Shown in pieces: positions 51,249 to 64,000 of a DNA stretch of 64,000 nt. Under the pieces are notes generated by a model. The model was given only the letters and a program-made list of their open reading frames with translations. It was not told the DNA's origin and ran no database searches. Position numbers and translations under genes: made by a program. Numbering within the stretch: the stretch's first letter is position 1; each line of letters starts with the position of its first letter. The stretch comes from Styela clava (lineage: Eukaryota > Chordata > Ascidiacea > Stolidobranchia > Styelidae), in assembly GCF_964204865.1 (NCBI RefSeq), contig NC_135251.1, positions 26,722,001 through 26,786,000 of the forward strand. The letters run 5' to 3'.

Positions 51249-51314
51249 AATTCCATATAAATAATTTTCCTGCTTGTTATGAAATGTTAAGATTGTTATT
51301 CGTTAGCAAAAATG

Positions 51315-51320
51315 AATAAA
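51315..51320 (+). promoter_or_regulatory. Polyadenylation signal of gene 4
   Basis: AATAAA 67 bases after the TGA stop of gene 4. Confidence 0.65.
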
Positions 51321-53153
51321 AGCCATATATATAACATAGTATGTTTCCACTGTGTTGCACTAATTACATAACCCGTGAGCTGAAGATTTTCTCAACCGAG
51401 TTCTACAAGACCAGATCATAAAAGTAACCGCAAAAGAGATTTAACAGCTTTAGGCCAGAGGGCCTGTATCAGACTTAGTATCCTATTTTTTTTTGGATCC
51501 TTTGTATTCGTGATGAAGATGTTTCCAAACTATGCGCCGAGATGTCTCTGGATTCGGCGCGAAAAATATATACTGAAACTAAATTCTATCAACTAGAGTT
51601 AGAGTTTGTAAAGTTCCAGGCTGAGAAATTGATCTGAACGACGCATTATCTATATTGGGGGTAGTAAGTCGAAATGCGGCATATTACTACGACTAGGGGT
51701 ACAGCTATAATTTTCAAAAGGAGTGGAGGGTGGAAATTTACATATTCGAAGCCTTCCTCCAAATTACTGAGAATTTTCCATGAAAAAAACTACTAAAACC
51801 GACGACGCGATTACATAACTCCTTATAAAAGAGCCGACTTTTCAGTTGCTTGGTTAATTACCGCTGTTTAATTAAATTTTCATTCCGTGGCCGATACGAA
51901 ACGTTCATAATGCTATGCCATTTTAATTCGCAATTGCGTCCACCAACATAAAAATAAAAGCATTATTACATCAATGTAAAGTCACTAAATGTTTGAAGAG
52001 CGCCGAATAACTTCACACAAGCAGTGAATTATAATTAAAAATAAGAAACACAAAATATTGTACGCACCGCAACTTTAATGACTAATTTTTTTAACAAATC
52101 TCAATGGGTTAGGTGTTATAAATCTTTGCCCAAATTACTGTACTAATTAAAAAATTACCAATTGAACATTTAAAATGCCCACTAGTGCTATTTTTTCTAG
52201 GTATAGCTTTTTCTCCAAAGCTCTTTCTTTTTGTGGTCTTTAGGGAAACCAAAACACTTTCACTTTAACAACTCTTTCATATGAAAGGTATTCATGAGTA
52301 CTAAACTAAATATCAATTTGAGTTTATAAAAACTAATAAAATTTAATCCTATCTTCGCCTTTACTTGCCTTTTACCGACTTACAGTCAGAGAACCGCTTT
52401 AAAACTACCTGTGTTTTTCAATTGATATACCAAGTTGAATGATCTTCTCAAATTAAGGTGATTGCTGTATATAATTTTATCATCCATTTAGCAATTGTTC
52501 AGCTTATTTTAGTGTTATGTCATCAGGAGGTCACGGTTAGTAGTCATTGCGATTAGTAGTCCTTTGCGCCCCCCGTCAATTGCGTAAATATTGTATACAA
52601 GTTTCTTTTAATTACTTATCGATCTTGATCGGTAAGTATGTTGATAGGTATTTATTTGTCTGTCTGTATGTATGTATGTTAGATGCACGCGATATCTCAC
52701 GAAAGCGAGGTTCAATCTGGTCCAAATTTTGCATGTGTATTCATCTTAGCTAGGATCAGAAGCCTATTAATTTTGGAAGGATTATGTCGTATAATTAGCG
52801 AGTTATTTATTAATTAGCGATGGGACACACGGTGTCACTATGGAGTAAGACCACTGTTTTGGGGGATCCCCTAACCTTCGATCAATAAGTCATCGGTTTC
52901 CAACTGAATTCTAGTTAATGTTTTTTTACCTTTTTTGATTAATTTTGTTTGTACAAATTTCATGCACGCCAAAAAAATATCTGAATCTGGTTGACGAAAC
53001 ATTTCTTATCCACAAGTTTCAACTCACCTCTATTTGAATGAACATACAAATGTAAACGTTTTTATTTAAAAAATATATATTCGCGTGAATTACATCCGTT
53101 TCAAGTTTTGAACAAAGCCAACACGTTAACATGGCTTTCTATTTTAGAACGCC
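51321..53153. other. Intergenic, transposon-like pieces, no gene seen
   Basis: AT-rich. 52645-52760 carries TGTCTGTATGTATGTATGTT followed by ACGCGATATCTCACGAAAG and a stretch ending TCCAAATTTTGCATGTG. Short TGTATG repeats followed by such a motif recur next to repeats in many invertebrate genomes, so I take it as a transposon remnant of unknown class. Confidence 0.45.
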
Positions 53154-54330
53154 TTAGTTGTCAGTAAATACGGGGACAACCATAACCCAACCCGGGACAC
53201 GGGACGCCAGTCGTCCATTCCGGGAGTGTGTCGGCCAATCCGGGACTGTTACTACTGTGAACAGATATTTTAAAAAGGGAGGCAGTTCAAGATAAATTTT
53301 AGGAACCAGCGCACTGATGAGCAATTCCAAAATCATCCTAGAGTAGTCAATATTAACTATCGAGTCGCTATAAGCTCCGTCCATTAGCAGCATCAACATT
53401 TTACGTTTTGGTCCCCTGCGATAAACCAGAGTTCTCCAATACAAGGCGCAAATGGCTCTGGCCAGACAGCAGAAATATTGGCTACAACGATAATCTTTAT
53501 ACAGAATACAAACATAATTATTATATTGTACAGCAAAGGATATTTCCCCTACCTCCTTTCTATAATTCTTTCTATACGTTACCATTGCAAATCTTCTTGT
53601 ACTTATTGTTGACTGCTTTTGCAAGTTGGCGTGTGCAACCCGCTAGTCTTCCCCTCAAGTTGTACGGTCCTGAGACAAAAGGTTTTACTGTCGACCCCAT
53701 TAACTCTATGTGGCTTTTGTGGTGATGATAAGTGACCCTTTAGGTCTTCTAACTCTATGACATAGGGCTCATATACATCCCTCCGTTCTTCTTCCGAAAT
53801 TATGGTATTTTCAGGTGAATTAAGTTCTGGTGGAAGGCTATCGCCTCAGCGTTCAACCTTTGCAATTCTTCTAGTACTTCGTTTGGCGTGCCTTCTTTCA
53901 GCGCATAATTTCTTATTGGTTCGTACGTTGTAACTAGTCTATTTGCTTCAAGCATGACGGATGATTTTCCTGCACTCCGTGCTTCATCGTGGAAGTCCAA
54001 GACTTGACCCCCTCGAGTCAAGGCTGAGGCTCTATCCTTCAGATTTGGCCCCCCTTTTGCTTGTTCGGATATCTGAACTTTTGCACTCCGTTCTTGGCCA
54101 GAAACTCTCGGTGAGTCTTTACATATTTTGGACTCTATACGTTGCCCTTCCGCGTCGGACCTCACAGAAGAGTCGTCGCGCTTAGTTTCTCCGACTGTCA
54201 CTATCAAATTACTCATCCGCGACAATGGGTTATTCATTTCTGTAGTTATCGATTGCAAGTTTTACACTTGTCGCAGCCATCCGAACCCTATTATATTTAG
54301 AGGAATCTCTTGCTCCGTGACCAAAGGAAC
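53154..54330 (-). pseudogene. Decayed minus-strand coding region of transposon type (downstream part)
   Basis: Two longer minus-strand frames: 54258-53800 (152 codons, hydrophilic, with EVLEELQRLNAEAIAFHQNL) and 53624-53154 (156 codons, with RRGPKRKMLMLLMDGAY). The first is in frame with, and only one TAA away from, upstream codons ending NIIGFGWLRQV (54330-54262). Past 53800 a different frame goes on with SEEERRDVYEP, which suggests a frameshift. I do not recognise either protein. The arrangement suggests a decayed mobile-element polyprotein; a broken host gene is possible. Confidence 0.4.
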
Positions 54331-54338
54331 TTCTAGCC

Positions 54339-54832
54339 CAGGGGTGGGCAACCGTTTTCGACTCGCGTGCCAAAATCGGCTAAATTTATCCACAAAATTC
54401 TTCCGCGTGCCGACCAAAATTAAAAACAATGCTTTGCTACTTCCAAAGCAAAAATACACAATAATAAACCTTTTAAACATGTACAGAGAGATTCTTAGAC
54501 AGACAAATATATTTGATTACTTTTCTTATTCTATATCAGTGAGACTTCTTTTGCTGCATTTCCGCTGATAGAGATTTTACATTGGATTTATATTTTGTAA
54601 CTTTCAAAGATATACACAAACTACTGGTTTCATCTTCCAGGCTACTCCTGTTACGAGACCTGATAAAGTTCATAACTGAGAACAAAGAGACAAGAAAATT
54701 TTCGGGAATGGCATCCCAATCACGCAATAGTCCGTTTTCTGCACTTCTCTCCTGCATTCCTTCCCTAACAGTTTGTATCGACAGCTGACTCATGCCATGT
54801 TTGGCACGTGTGCCAGGTGTTGCCCACCCCTG
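54339..54832. mobile_element. hAT element, 494 bp, perfect 8-bp TSD, with transposase C-terminal remnant
   Basis: Termini CAGGGGTGGGCAAC and GTTGCCCACCCCTG, with GCGTGCCA motifs inside. TTCTAGCC flanks both sides (54331-54338, 54833-54840). On the minus strand it encodes LFSVMNFIRSRNRSSLEDE ahead of a stop at 54536, the hAT dimerisation segment of GTF2IRD2-like transposases. Compared with the related copy at 62905-63791 it lacks about 20 codons before LFSVM. Non-autonomous. Confidence 0.92.
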
Positions 54833-54840
54833 TTCTAGCC

Positions 54841-55430
54841 CATCCATATTTACTATCATTGGGGAATTTACTTGACAAGACCCGTCTATGCCCTTTAGGC
54901 TCATGGTAAGGGGTCGGCGGTCTTCCCAACTTTGCGGGTATGCCAGTTGTGCCGCTTCCATTGTCTTTAAATTTGGTACGTTACCGCCAGCAGCTAAAAT
55001 ATGGCTATTTATAATATAATAACTAATCTGGGCTGTTTCTGCATTGGGTGCAGCTTGTTGAGTGGGTTCCGAGTTCCAGTGCGACGTTTTTTTGCCAATA
55101 GGTTCTATCCTAGGTTTTTGATCTGTACCCAAAATATATCTTGCACAGGCTAGCTCCTTCCTCTAATGTTGGGGACCCTTGGGAGACGAGGTACTTATTC
55201 AACTCATTTACATCGCGTAACGAAGCCTACAGCGGGTTGTAACCGTTCAACAATCGAAACCACTTTTTCTCGCATTCTTGTAATAAATTATCAGGCAATT
55301 TTCTCATTCTTGACTTGATTACCCATTCTTCTCCATCATTTTTGCCCAATACATAGTCATTGATCCATAATATTGCTTTTACCACGCACTTAGTCGCGAT
55401 CTGCCATGGAATCTTGCACATGTAACACAC
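54841..55430 (-). pseudogene. Decayed minus-strand coding region (upstream part), interrupted by the hAT element
   Basis: Frames 55430-55227 (CEKKWFRLLNGYNPL at its end), a third-frame stretch with LRDVNELNKYLVSQG, and 55132-54841 (ending SPMIVNMDGLE). Reading through the empty site of the 54339 insertion restores continuity with EVPLVTEQEIPLNIIG at 54330, so the hAT landed in a reading frame already broken by shifts. The product is unidentified. The IVNMDGLEVPLV pattern is faintly like the start of a retropepsin-type domain, but the DTG motif is not seen. Confidence 0.4.
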
Positions 55431-55838
55431 TGATAGTGATTGGCCGTTACTGGTGTGATGTACAGCCCAAGCGGTGTGAAAATTTTAGTTTGCTCTAAAA
55501 ATTATATAGCCCACCTTTTTTATTTGCTATTATATAAGCTTCTTTAATACTGCGGGGTTGTTTCATGTATATTCAATTGTTTCTGCGGTGAACCGCGTTG
55601 CTGAGGATATGTTAGTGGCGATGTTTGCTGTGAGCTCGTACTCTGTGGAGATTATCGCAAAGGCGTAATTTGCCCTTCCCCATTTTTCTGGGTTTGTGGC
55701 CTTCCGGCAGAATTGACCTTAACATTGTTTTTGGACATAAAGTTTTTTTTATTGTTTAGATATAATGTATATGACATATATAATGATACCCAGGTGGGTG
55801 TGGAGTATATATTGTTGAGCAATTTTTTTTAAGTGAAT

Positions 55839-55934
55839 TTAAAGTATTCGGTCTAAGATGACGCACATCCTGAACCCTAACCTGGCAAACATACAATGTT
55901 CAGGTTGTGCGCCATCTTGGTACGAATACTTCAG
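55839..55934. mobile_element. Short palindromic MITE
   Basis: About 96 bp. The left arm AAGTATTCGGTCTAAGATG and following ACGCACATCCTGAAC are mirrored by GTTCAGGTTGTGCG and CCATCTTGGTACGAATACTT. The CCTAACCTGG core recalls the 11893-12116 MITE, so the two may be related. Confidence 0.8.
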
Positions 55935-58017
55935 GAGCGCCTTTTTGTTAAAAAAATTATGCCATAGCTACATGGTTTAGTTTTGCATACATAGTAACAT
56001 TGAATCTCCTTACAATGTCAGAAATTCAATTTTAGTAGAATAAATGGTAGTTTATTTCACTAATACAAGCCAAGATCTATCGACCAGCATCTAGCCACTT
56101 TCTATTGCGCTCTTCAAACTACATTTGGCATTTCGTTTTCCTAGTTTAAGCTTAGGGACTTTTAGGGAAATATTTTATTAGTTGAATTGGATTGGAATAT
56201 TTGACCTCGTCTTTCACCCCGAACAAGGCCATGTGAAATCATCCACTGATATCTAAAGATGTGCAACGTGTTTTCTTTTGGAAGAATCGCAACCTTTCAG
56301 TGCTGCATTAACTTTGGCAAAATTTATATATTGACAATTGATCATATTTTTGTGGAGATAGAGGGTATGCGTATGCGAAACCGGGATGTGCACCTGTTAT
56401 GCCAACATAGTTGTACGTAGTAACGCGCACATGCATCGAGTTCCACTTGATTATTGAGCTATAAGTTTTTGACGAGCTTTTGTGTATGATTTCATTCCAT
56501 AGAATTTGTATGCTGTTCTAAAGAATACTAGTTTCAGCATTTTCATTCATTCAAACCGCGTGTTGAAAGTAAGTTTTGTAATATTGCGTGTTGGTTTCCA
56601 ACATCCTTAAATCGGTGATGCCAGTAAATCTTTAATACAAAAAGATCAGTAACATCTGCAATAAAAACAGCAGTACCCACTCAAATGACAACTGGGGGAT
56701 GGATACTCTTAGTATCTGCTCCATCGCGTGCCTCTTACAGTCTTACCATTGTACATGAGCGCCAATTGGTATCTAAGCCCCACTCAAGTTTCGGACTGCA
56801 GTTGGCGTGACGAAATGTTTTTAAATATATATTCTTATATGTCTTTTTCTATTGCACTATTCTTTACTGATATTCGATAATATGACGCCAATCTGACATA
56901 GTTCTTAAAGTGTGTAGATGGGTATAATCTTTTCCACGCTGTTCAGATGGGAATGCGCGAATATATAAGAATTGCTAATATTGGTTTGCAATGCGATGAA
57001 ATCCCATCTTGGCATTTCTGCCTCTCGCAATTGCTGCGTCTACTTATCGGGGAAGTTCTGTGGCGTGGTTATCAAATGAAAAAAAAAACATGAAAGTATT
57101 TTTACTACTTCTCTACTACTATCAAACCTTGACATTTTGTGAAAACTTTTTTCCATGCAACTTTTTTTTAAAACATCCCCAACAACCACAATTAATTCTG
57201 TTGTTGAACTTCCGAAACAAACACATAAAATCATCAACAGATGCATATCACCAAGTAGATATTGCTGAATTGATCTTTATTTTACTATTTTTCGTGTAAT
57301 TCTTTTTGGTAAACCTGTTATCTATTGTAAATACTACACATTTGACAATGTTGTAATGTGACTTTTTCGGCATCACATTTTTGATATTTGTAGTTAGAGC
57401 TCTTGGGGCTCTGTCAAACAAAGTTACATGCAAAATATTGGTTGTGAATTGCAAAACATGATCATGTTGTTGGAATAACTTGGCATTTTACCACCCGTAT
57501 ATCATTCATTGCTGAGAATATTAATAAAATCATAAAATTTAAAAATCCGTTTTCGTGAAATTTTTGTTGTAGCTGAATTCCAGGAACAGCATGACAACAG
57601 GCAAGAGAAGCACGGTCGCCTCTTTTAGTTGATGACAGGGTTTCTTAAAAGGGGACCCCGTCCTCCTTGGAGGCCGCTGATCGGTTATCTGGGGGCACGA
57701 ACAAACAGATGAAATGCGAACGTATAATAACAATGTATTTTTATAGAAGAGAAGAAGCAAAAGTGTTGAGAGTCTTTGGTAGTTTGAAAAGCATTGGCAT
57801 GGAACATAAGAACGAACTACAATTCTCGCTAACAAATAATTGACTGTTCTCCACCGAGTGTATATCCACTTGAACCACTGGCGACTGCATTAGCAGGCTT
57901 GTATTGTTAATTGAAACAAAAACGGGTATTTTGAAATATTACTCTTTATTTTACGCGTATGTTTCGACAGTATTTTCATATACTGTATATGGGTCGCGAC
58001 CCAAAGCTGGGCTCAAC
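55935..58017. other. Intergenic, no gene seen
   Basis: AT-rich with scattered short frames. 57580-57720 contains a GC-richer patch (GGGGACCCCGTCCTCC) of likely mobile-element origin, unclassified. Confidence 0.5.
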
Positions 58018-58350
58018 AAATACCTAAAAGTTATTGATTTTATTTCCTAGTAAATTTGGTGCTTGCGTAGTTTGTGCACAAAGATTGCGCACTACCTGGA
58101 CATAGTATTGTAACAGGTTATGGTTCAGGATGTGCGTCATTATAGTGCACATGTTTGACGAAAAACACTAATACAAATATCTCAATAAATACCTTAAAGT
58201 TATTGATTTTATTTCCTAGTAAATTTGGTGCTTGCGTAGTTTGCGCACCAAGATTGCGCACAACCTCAACATAGTATTGTAACAGGTTATGGTTCAGGTT
58301 GTGCGTCATTATGATGCACAGGTTTGACGAAAAACACTAATACAAATATC
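58018..58350. repeat. Two-unit direct tandem repeat, 169-bp period
   Basis: Unit 1 starts near 58021 (TACCTAAAAGTTATTGATTT), unit 2 near 58190 (TACCTTAAAGTTATTGATTT). Both run through TAACAGGTTATGGTTCAGG and end CTAATACAAATATC. Only a dozen or so mismatches by eye. No reading frame is conserved. Confidence 0.9.
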
Positions 58351-61300
58351 GAGCCGTAAAAAAATTGCTCAAGGCTGTAAACTCCACACCCATGTAGAAA
58401 TGATGGGCAATCACCCCAAGATGAATAATCACAAATAAACTTTATGTCTGAAATCAAACTTGGGGCAAAAAGGTCCCCTTATCTGCCGGACTATATAGAA
58501 CGATTCCGAATACAGTACCAAAGGCCGTTATAAACGAAGACTACTAAATGAATTCAAACCACAACGCTATAAAGGTAATGTAATCCTAAATTGCCATAAG
58601 AAATAAAATCCTAAACTGCTACCACCGGAAATGCAAACCTAAACATCTCGCTGAGCTTAGATGGACGATAATAAAATGAATACGTAAAACGATAACACGG
58701 GAAAGAGAAAAATGCGACACGTCGAATGCAAAAAAACAACAACACAGTAACGAGAATATCGGTTGGAAACTGAAGACTTATCGATCGATAGTTAGGGGTT
58801 ATTAAAATCGATAAGTAATGATGACGACGAGTTAGCGATAATCATCCCGATGACGATATACAATAGAACGAGCCCGAACTAAACTAAAACTTAGACCACG
58901 CGGACTGCCGACATCCCCCTCTCCTTTTTGATTTAATTAAACACTGGTTGCTATAAATGTCTTTTTAAGTATGACATGTAAACACACAATACTTAGTCTC
59001 TTGATTGGAGACTTCCACGTGAGGACTGGTATTCTGGACTAGTGTTGTTTTTCAGGGATGCTTCAGTATCCTTGTTTCTAATTAATATTCATTGAATTAG
59101 TTAATTAGGATAGGGAACGACTAAGCTACTTGCAGCTTGCGTTTTTCCGAAGTGCTGTTCTTCCACGGCGATTTTCTTGACCTGGTGCAGTCTTTGTCCT
59201 ATCCCGTCTGCAGACATACAGCAACACTTCCGATGTTCACCGGTAAGTTGGTCACCGCCCCGTCTACGAAGGTCATCGCTCTTTGTCTACACCAACTCGA
59301 GTTTTAATTCTTATTTACTTTAATGGTTTAAACCTTGATACAATCAAACATTCCAATAAGTTTGGTTAATACACATAAGACACAATGTTACCAAACTAAT
59401 GTAAACATTTAATCTATTGAACCGTTGTCTACACAAAATTTTAAAACGCCACCTCGATCTCAAAAATAATACATTTATCAATCAATATTTACTAGAGGCC
59501 TCACTACTTATCACATATTATTTGACAAATGTCATGATATTAAATATTCGATATGCATGGAAATATCATTACACACAAAAGATATTTGGCATACGCTATA
59601 AAATACTGTGACAAAATCACATTGTTCATCGATGATAATGTTACCATAAAAACTTCAGACCTAACGCAGGTTATCGGTCCGGAATCAACCATAGACGTCA
59701 GGGCTCAATATCGGTGTTAATTTCTCAATAGAAACGCTTAATGTTGGACTAATGGTTGACTTGCGAAAATGAAATCTGTCATGACAATTGTCTCCAAAAC
59801 TATCCCAGTGGTGCCTTCATTTCTTTTTTCATGTGGTTTTCTCAGCTTAGTCATGTACCCGTCTATAGATTATGTATAAAACCTACAGGTAATTATTCCA
59901 CCCGTTTTTTTTTTCATTATTTTCTAGTATGTTAAGGTGCTGCGGGATTGGATTTTTATCACACGATTAATTTATTTTCAACTTCCTGCAAACTTTTTGG
60001 AATTACGAATTACATACAATTCTTTTCATCGGGTAGTCAAAACTGCACATTGGGAAACAATCATAATATATTTATTAACTTTATTTCATACGTTGCGGAA
60101 ATTTTGTGGCTATATTACAAGATAAAAATATCTGCTATTTCGTGAGAACGTCTGGTAATCAAAATTTCAAGTCCATCAAGTCATGGTCAATATAGTCTAC
60201 TTTATGTTTCTCCTTTCAGTAAAAAGATACCACGCAAAGTTGAATTTTTTTTTAAATTGAAACACATTTCACTGAGAAAGGAAAGCGCCGGGGAACCAAG
60301 GCGCGATATAAAGAATATCTAATTGAACATTTGTTCTAAAATATTGATTGTCGGAGTACTGTTAATATTGATGAGCGACGATTTGGGAAGTTTACCAACA
60401 AACATCGCGCATCACAAATTACTGTACATGAGATTAGCATTCGGCCTACTTAGAGGATAAGAGGGTATTCCCCGATAAAGCAGAATTACAAGAAGCAAAA
60501 ATGCTGAACTGGGTAAATTAATGAGAGAGCTAAAGTGCTTGGGTGGTTAGTTACCATTATTAACCGTGCTTTGTGTTATTAGTAAAGGAGGTGTATTAGA
60601 TGCCCCGCGTTAGAAAACACATGATGAAATATTTCAGAGAATAAGGTAATATAAACATATTGTAACATTTACAATACCGTTCTTTGTGACCTGGACGACA
60701 TCGACTACACACTAGATTTCTATTAACAGTTTAATAACGCGGTCTTTCAAGCCCCAAGTTTGTATCCTCAAAACCAGAAAATCACACAACTCGAAGTATA
60801 CAGTTCACACGGTTATCTTAATACAAACGTAAAAACAAATCAATACAAGGTACTTGAAATAATAAAAAAATAATCATACACAATTCGGCCTTTAGAAAGC
60901 CCACTCAAATTTATGAACACAATTAGCAGACATAGTTAATTAGCAAATGGAACCAAATTACTATTAAATAACTTGCAGCCTTCAAATCAGAAAAAAGTTA
61001 CATATTATAACATGCCGAATTTTTCTGCTATTCCAGGCTTAAATTATCATAAGTTGACCATGAAATCATTCGTCAAAGAAATCCGAACAAATCAATTAAA
61101 TAAACTGTAACAGTAAAAACAATCACAAATGCAAACTATTGCACATAAAATATCCTTAAACTAGGCCTATGTGGGGCAGCCATAATCTACATTATTCAAT
61201 AGTCCTACTGTCAAAACAGAAAGTCAAGGTCGCTGAACAATTTTAACTTACTTACAAATGACAACGAAACGAGCGCCATTCTCTGCAAAAGTGAAGCGCT

Positions 61301-62904
61301 ATATAAAGCAAATTACCGAAACTATTCCTGTCTAAGCGAGACATGCCTGGGAAAGCAATTACCCACGTAGACTCTCTCAATTGTTTCGTAATAGAGTGTG
61401 TAGAAGCACACAGTCAATCAAGGGAAATTACGGCGTCAACAATAACAAATAAATTACTACACAAGTTAAACGGACGCAATGTTTAAGTCAATACAAAAAT
61501 AAAGTGAATGCGATTCTCGATGTAATAATATAGCAGTAATCTGAATTAGGCCTACAAGTCAAATTGAAGGTCAATAGGTCGGGCAAAATACTGGCACGCT
61601 ACCGGAAATAATTATACAGATGAATGATACAGCAAAAATGTAATTGCTGTGATTTACTGAGGCAATGCTTTAAATTGCTACATATAGGAATATGTATCAC
61701 TATTGGTACTTGCAAAATTTACACCGACTGCATATGTAATTCATAGAGTTAACACACATTGGATAACGAACATTCATAACTTTAACACTCGTCAAATTTT
61801 AATATTTCTCTGAATTGTAGAAAATTATTATGGCATACACCAGGTCTTCCCAAACTTTTGAGCTCGCGGCCCCTTTCAGTAAACTAAAATTTTTCGTGGA
61901 TCTTGTTCACGGCAATAATGCTAAACAGTTCGAAATATGCATTTTTTGAGATTTTTACTGATACATTAAATTTCACTACTATTAGGGCCTACCATATAAC
62001 AAAAATGAACACCTATTTACTCAGATTAACGTTACTCGAATGCTAGTGGGATGGGTGTGACTACTTTTTGCTGCATAGAAGGCCCAGTCGTTGCTCAATG
62101 TTCGTTAACTAATACAGGCATCAATGATAATGAATACGATGTCTGGCCACCGACGGCATGATTCAGATCCAGCATTGTTGCTCACTCTTAAAATTTAACA
62201 CAAAGCAGCAGACGTGCGACGCCAAATTATCAAGGAAAAACTCACTGGGCACCTACACGAAAAAATGCTGCCTTTGAATTAAACACACTTTTATCGTTGA
62301 TATGTACTTTATTTTAAAGCTCATAAACATGTAGGCCTGAAGAATAAAAAAAACTTCTCTTCCCTATCTCAGCCTGATTTTCATTTAATATGCTTTAAGA
62401 AATCACGCACTCTCGCTAAACTCGGTTCAGTGAACGAATAATAAACTGCAGCCTACGAAATTGCAGCAAGTAGGATTCACCTCTACTAGTGTAACATTGG
62501 ACGCTACGTAACAGAAAGTGAATAACACAGAAAAGTAAAATTAATTTCTTGATTCATACACATCATTTGCAATAGTAAGAAGCAATAAAACATTTGAAAT
62601 AAATAAAATATGTAAAATATTCAATTATATATTAGTTAATATTCAAAACAAATCTTATAATTTTAGAGCCACACTCGACAAATCGCCTTCGGTAACCGCT
62701 GGCTTAGCGATAAAATCCGGCATTGTTTTGTAAGCACGCGCAAATTGGGATTACGGTCGGAATAGGCATTGTTAAGCATGCGCGATGATTCTATCGTGTT
62801 TCACCGGAAATAAGCCTTATCTTGAATTTTAAAAATGATTTTAATATAAGCCCTCGTTTTAAAATAAGAGCTAGTTGATAGCGCAAAACTTTTTCCGATT
62901 ATGT
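58351..62904. other. Long gene-free stretch
   Basis: I find no gene. Pieces of transposon termini occur, such as CAGGTCTTCCCAAACTTTTG followed by CTCGCGGCCCC near 61844, a hAT-like end without a visible partner. 58400-59300 is somewhat GC-richer and may be old retroelement DNA. Confidence 0.5.
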
Positions 62905-63791
62905 CAGGGTGAGAAACCTTTTTCGGCTCGCGCACCCAAATCAGCTAAATTTAATGACAAAATCCTTTCCCGTACGACCAAAATTAAAAACAATGCTTTG
63001 CTACTTTCAAAGCAAAAATACACAATTATAAACCTTTTAAACATGTACAGACAGCTTTACAATTAAAAAAAAAATATCAGTCAGACTTCTGCTGCTGCAT
63101 TACCGATGATAGAGATTTTACATTTTGTTTATATTTTGTAACTCTCAAAGAAATACACGAACTACTGGTTTCATCTTTCAGACTACTATTGCTACGAGAC
63201 TTGATAATGTTCATAACGGAGAACAGAGATTCACAAGCATATGTAGATGAAAACATGAAGAGTAAAGCAGTTGCAAAGTTTGTAAGACACGAAAAAGTTT
63301 CGGCAATGGCATCCAAATCACGCAATAGTCCGTTATCTGCACTTCTCTCTTCTATTTCCTTCCCTAATCGCTTATATTTCTTTCGAAATCAGTTTATAAC
63401 AGTGAGTTAGCAGGTAACTCTAACCAACATGAGCTGTTCAACTTCTTAAATCGAGAAGAAATGAAGAAAAGGGTGGTACAGACGAACTATATTACATAAG
63501 AATGCAACCAAAATATTGCTGCGTTCTTCTCGACAAATTTTCTCGAGAGCTCATTCATTTTTCCCCCCTATTATATTTCTGTGCAGCCATATGTCACGAA
63601 AGGGAAAAAAAAAGTTCAAATAAATAACGGATTGTTGACATACGATAATGAATAAACGAACACCTAGTTTCATCAGACAATTCATAGTTTTGAAACTTTA
63701 TATCTGAAGAAACATGATCTCATTTCCGAGGATTCGCTCGCGTGCCGAATAAATGGGCTCGCGTGCCAAGTGCCAGGGGTTGCCCGACCTA
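62905..63791. mobile_element. hAT element remnant with transposase C-terminus, related to 54339-54832
   Basis: Begins CAGGGTGAGAAACCTTTTTC followed by GGCTCGCGCACCC; ends with GGCTCGCGTGCCAAG and GGGGTTGCCCGACCTAG. Minus strand 63325-63077 encodes RDLDAIAETFSCL, then YACESLFSVMNIIKS, ending before a stop: the hAT C-terminal dimerisation region. The ends have drifted and no target duplication was found, so the right boundary is approximate. Confidence 0.75.
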
Positions 63792-64000
63792 GGCGATAGC
63801 AAAAATCTTTCCTAGTCTTTTTAATTAGTTAGTGAACCATGTTTAGTAGTTATTTTAAATAAAACCGTATAGGTCAGTGGAAATTAGTTTTCATTCTTTG
63901 TATATTTAAAAGTATCATAATTCTTTACTTCGCATTTTTATTTTGAAAAATGAAATGAAAGACACGCCCCAAAATAATTCCTAGTGTTATTTTTGAAACA

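Noticed and set aside
57539-57835. 98-codon minus-strand frame
   Set aside because: Overlaps a GC-rich patch of likely transposon origin; no recognised domain.
1-64000. CRISPR arrays, bacterial operons, tRNA or rRNA genes
   Set aside because: No spaced short repeats, no ribosome-binding-site-led gene strings and no tRNA B-box with cloverleaf were seen. Spliced genes show the DNA is eukaryotic.

Overview
The window is animal nuclear DNA: AT-rich, with short GT-AG introns, polyadenylation signals, and many small DNA-transposon remnants. It has no operons, tRNA or rRNA genes, or CRISPR arrays. Compact 15-exon genes, short introns and abundant hAT elements suggest an invertebrate, possibly a tunicate. 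That placement is a low-confidence inference.

The main content (272-51248, all + strand) is a tandem array of M28B zinc-metallopeptidase genes. They belong to the glutamate carboxypeptidase II / NAALADase family and resemble NAALADL1 most closely. From left to right there are: the last two exons of one copy (272-689); complete gene 1 (5493-11807, 739 aa); complete gene 2 (15942-22220, 739 aa); broken gene 3 (24795-27916, exons 8-15 only); a truncated copy of gene 2 (30242-32458, from mid exon 9); a lone exon-1 relic (33607-33693); a broken second copy of gene 3 exons 8-9 (36121-36938); and complete, more divergent gene 4 (42071-51248, 745 aa). The three complete genes share all 14 intron positions and phases (2,1,0,1,1,2,1,0,2,0,1,2,2,0). 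Each keeps every zinc ligand and the catalytic glutamate. The residues that bind the substrate gamma-carboxylate in human GCPII (Asn257, Lys699) are replaced.

The array grew by at least two duplication events. An older event produced the roughly 10.4 kb spacing of genes 1 and 2. A younger tandem duplication copied exactly 10,300 bp (19942-30241) to 30242-38173. Its junction cuts exon 9 of the gene 2 copy and fuses it to a decayed Ras-like small-GTPase fragment. Each duplicate later took its own deletion (about 1.1 kb in the left copy, 3.4 kb in the right).

Intergenic DNA holds several hAT-type elements with 8-bp target-site duplications (2650-3335 nested in 1218-3483; 13634-14188; 24373-24596 and its copy at 35699-35922; 28404-28720; 54339-54832), palindromic MITEs, and a 1.5 kb inverted-repeat element inside intron 4 of gene 4. 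From about 51.3 kb to the end I find no convincing host gene. That stretch has decayed minus-strand ORFs of transposon type (53154-55430), hAT transposase 3' fragments, and a 169-bp direct repeat.

I see no wholly new biological system. The most notable signals are the paralog array with altered substrate pockets, the chimeric duplication junction, the deleted ghost gene, and a dispersed unidentified coding-like fragment (17228-17600 and 12256-12470).
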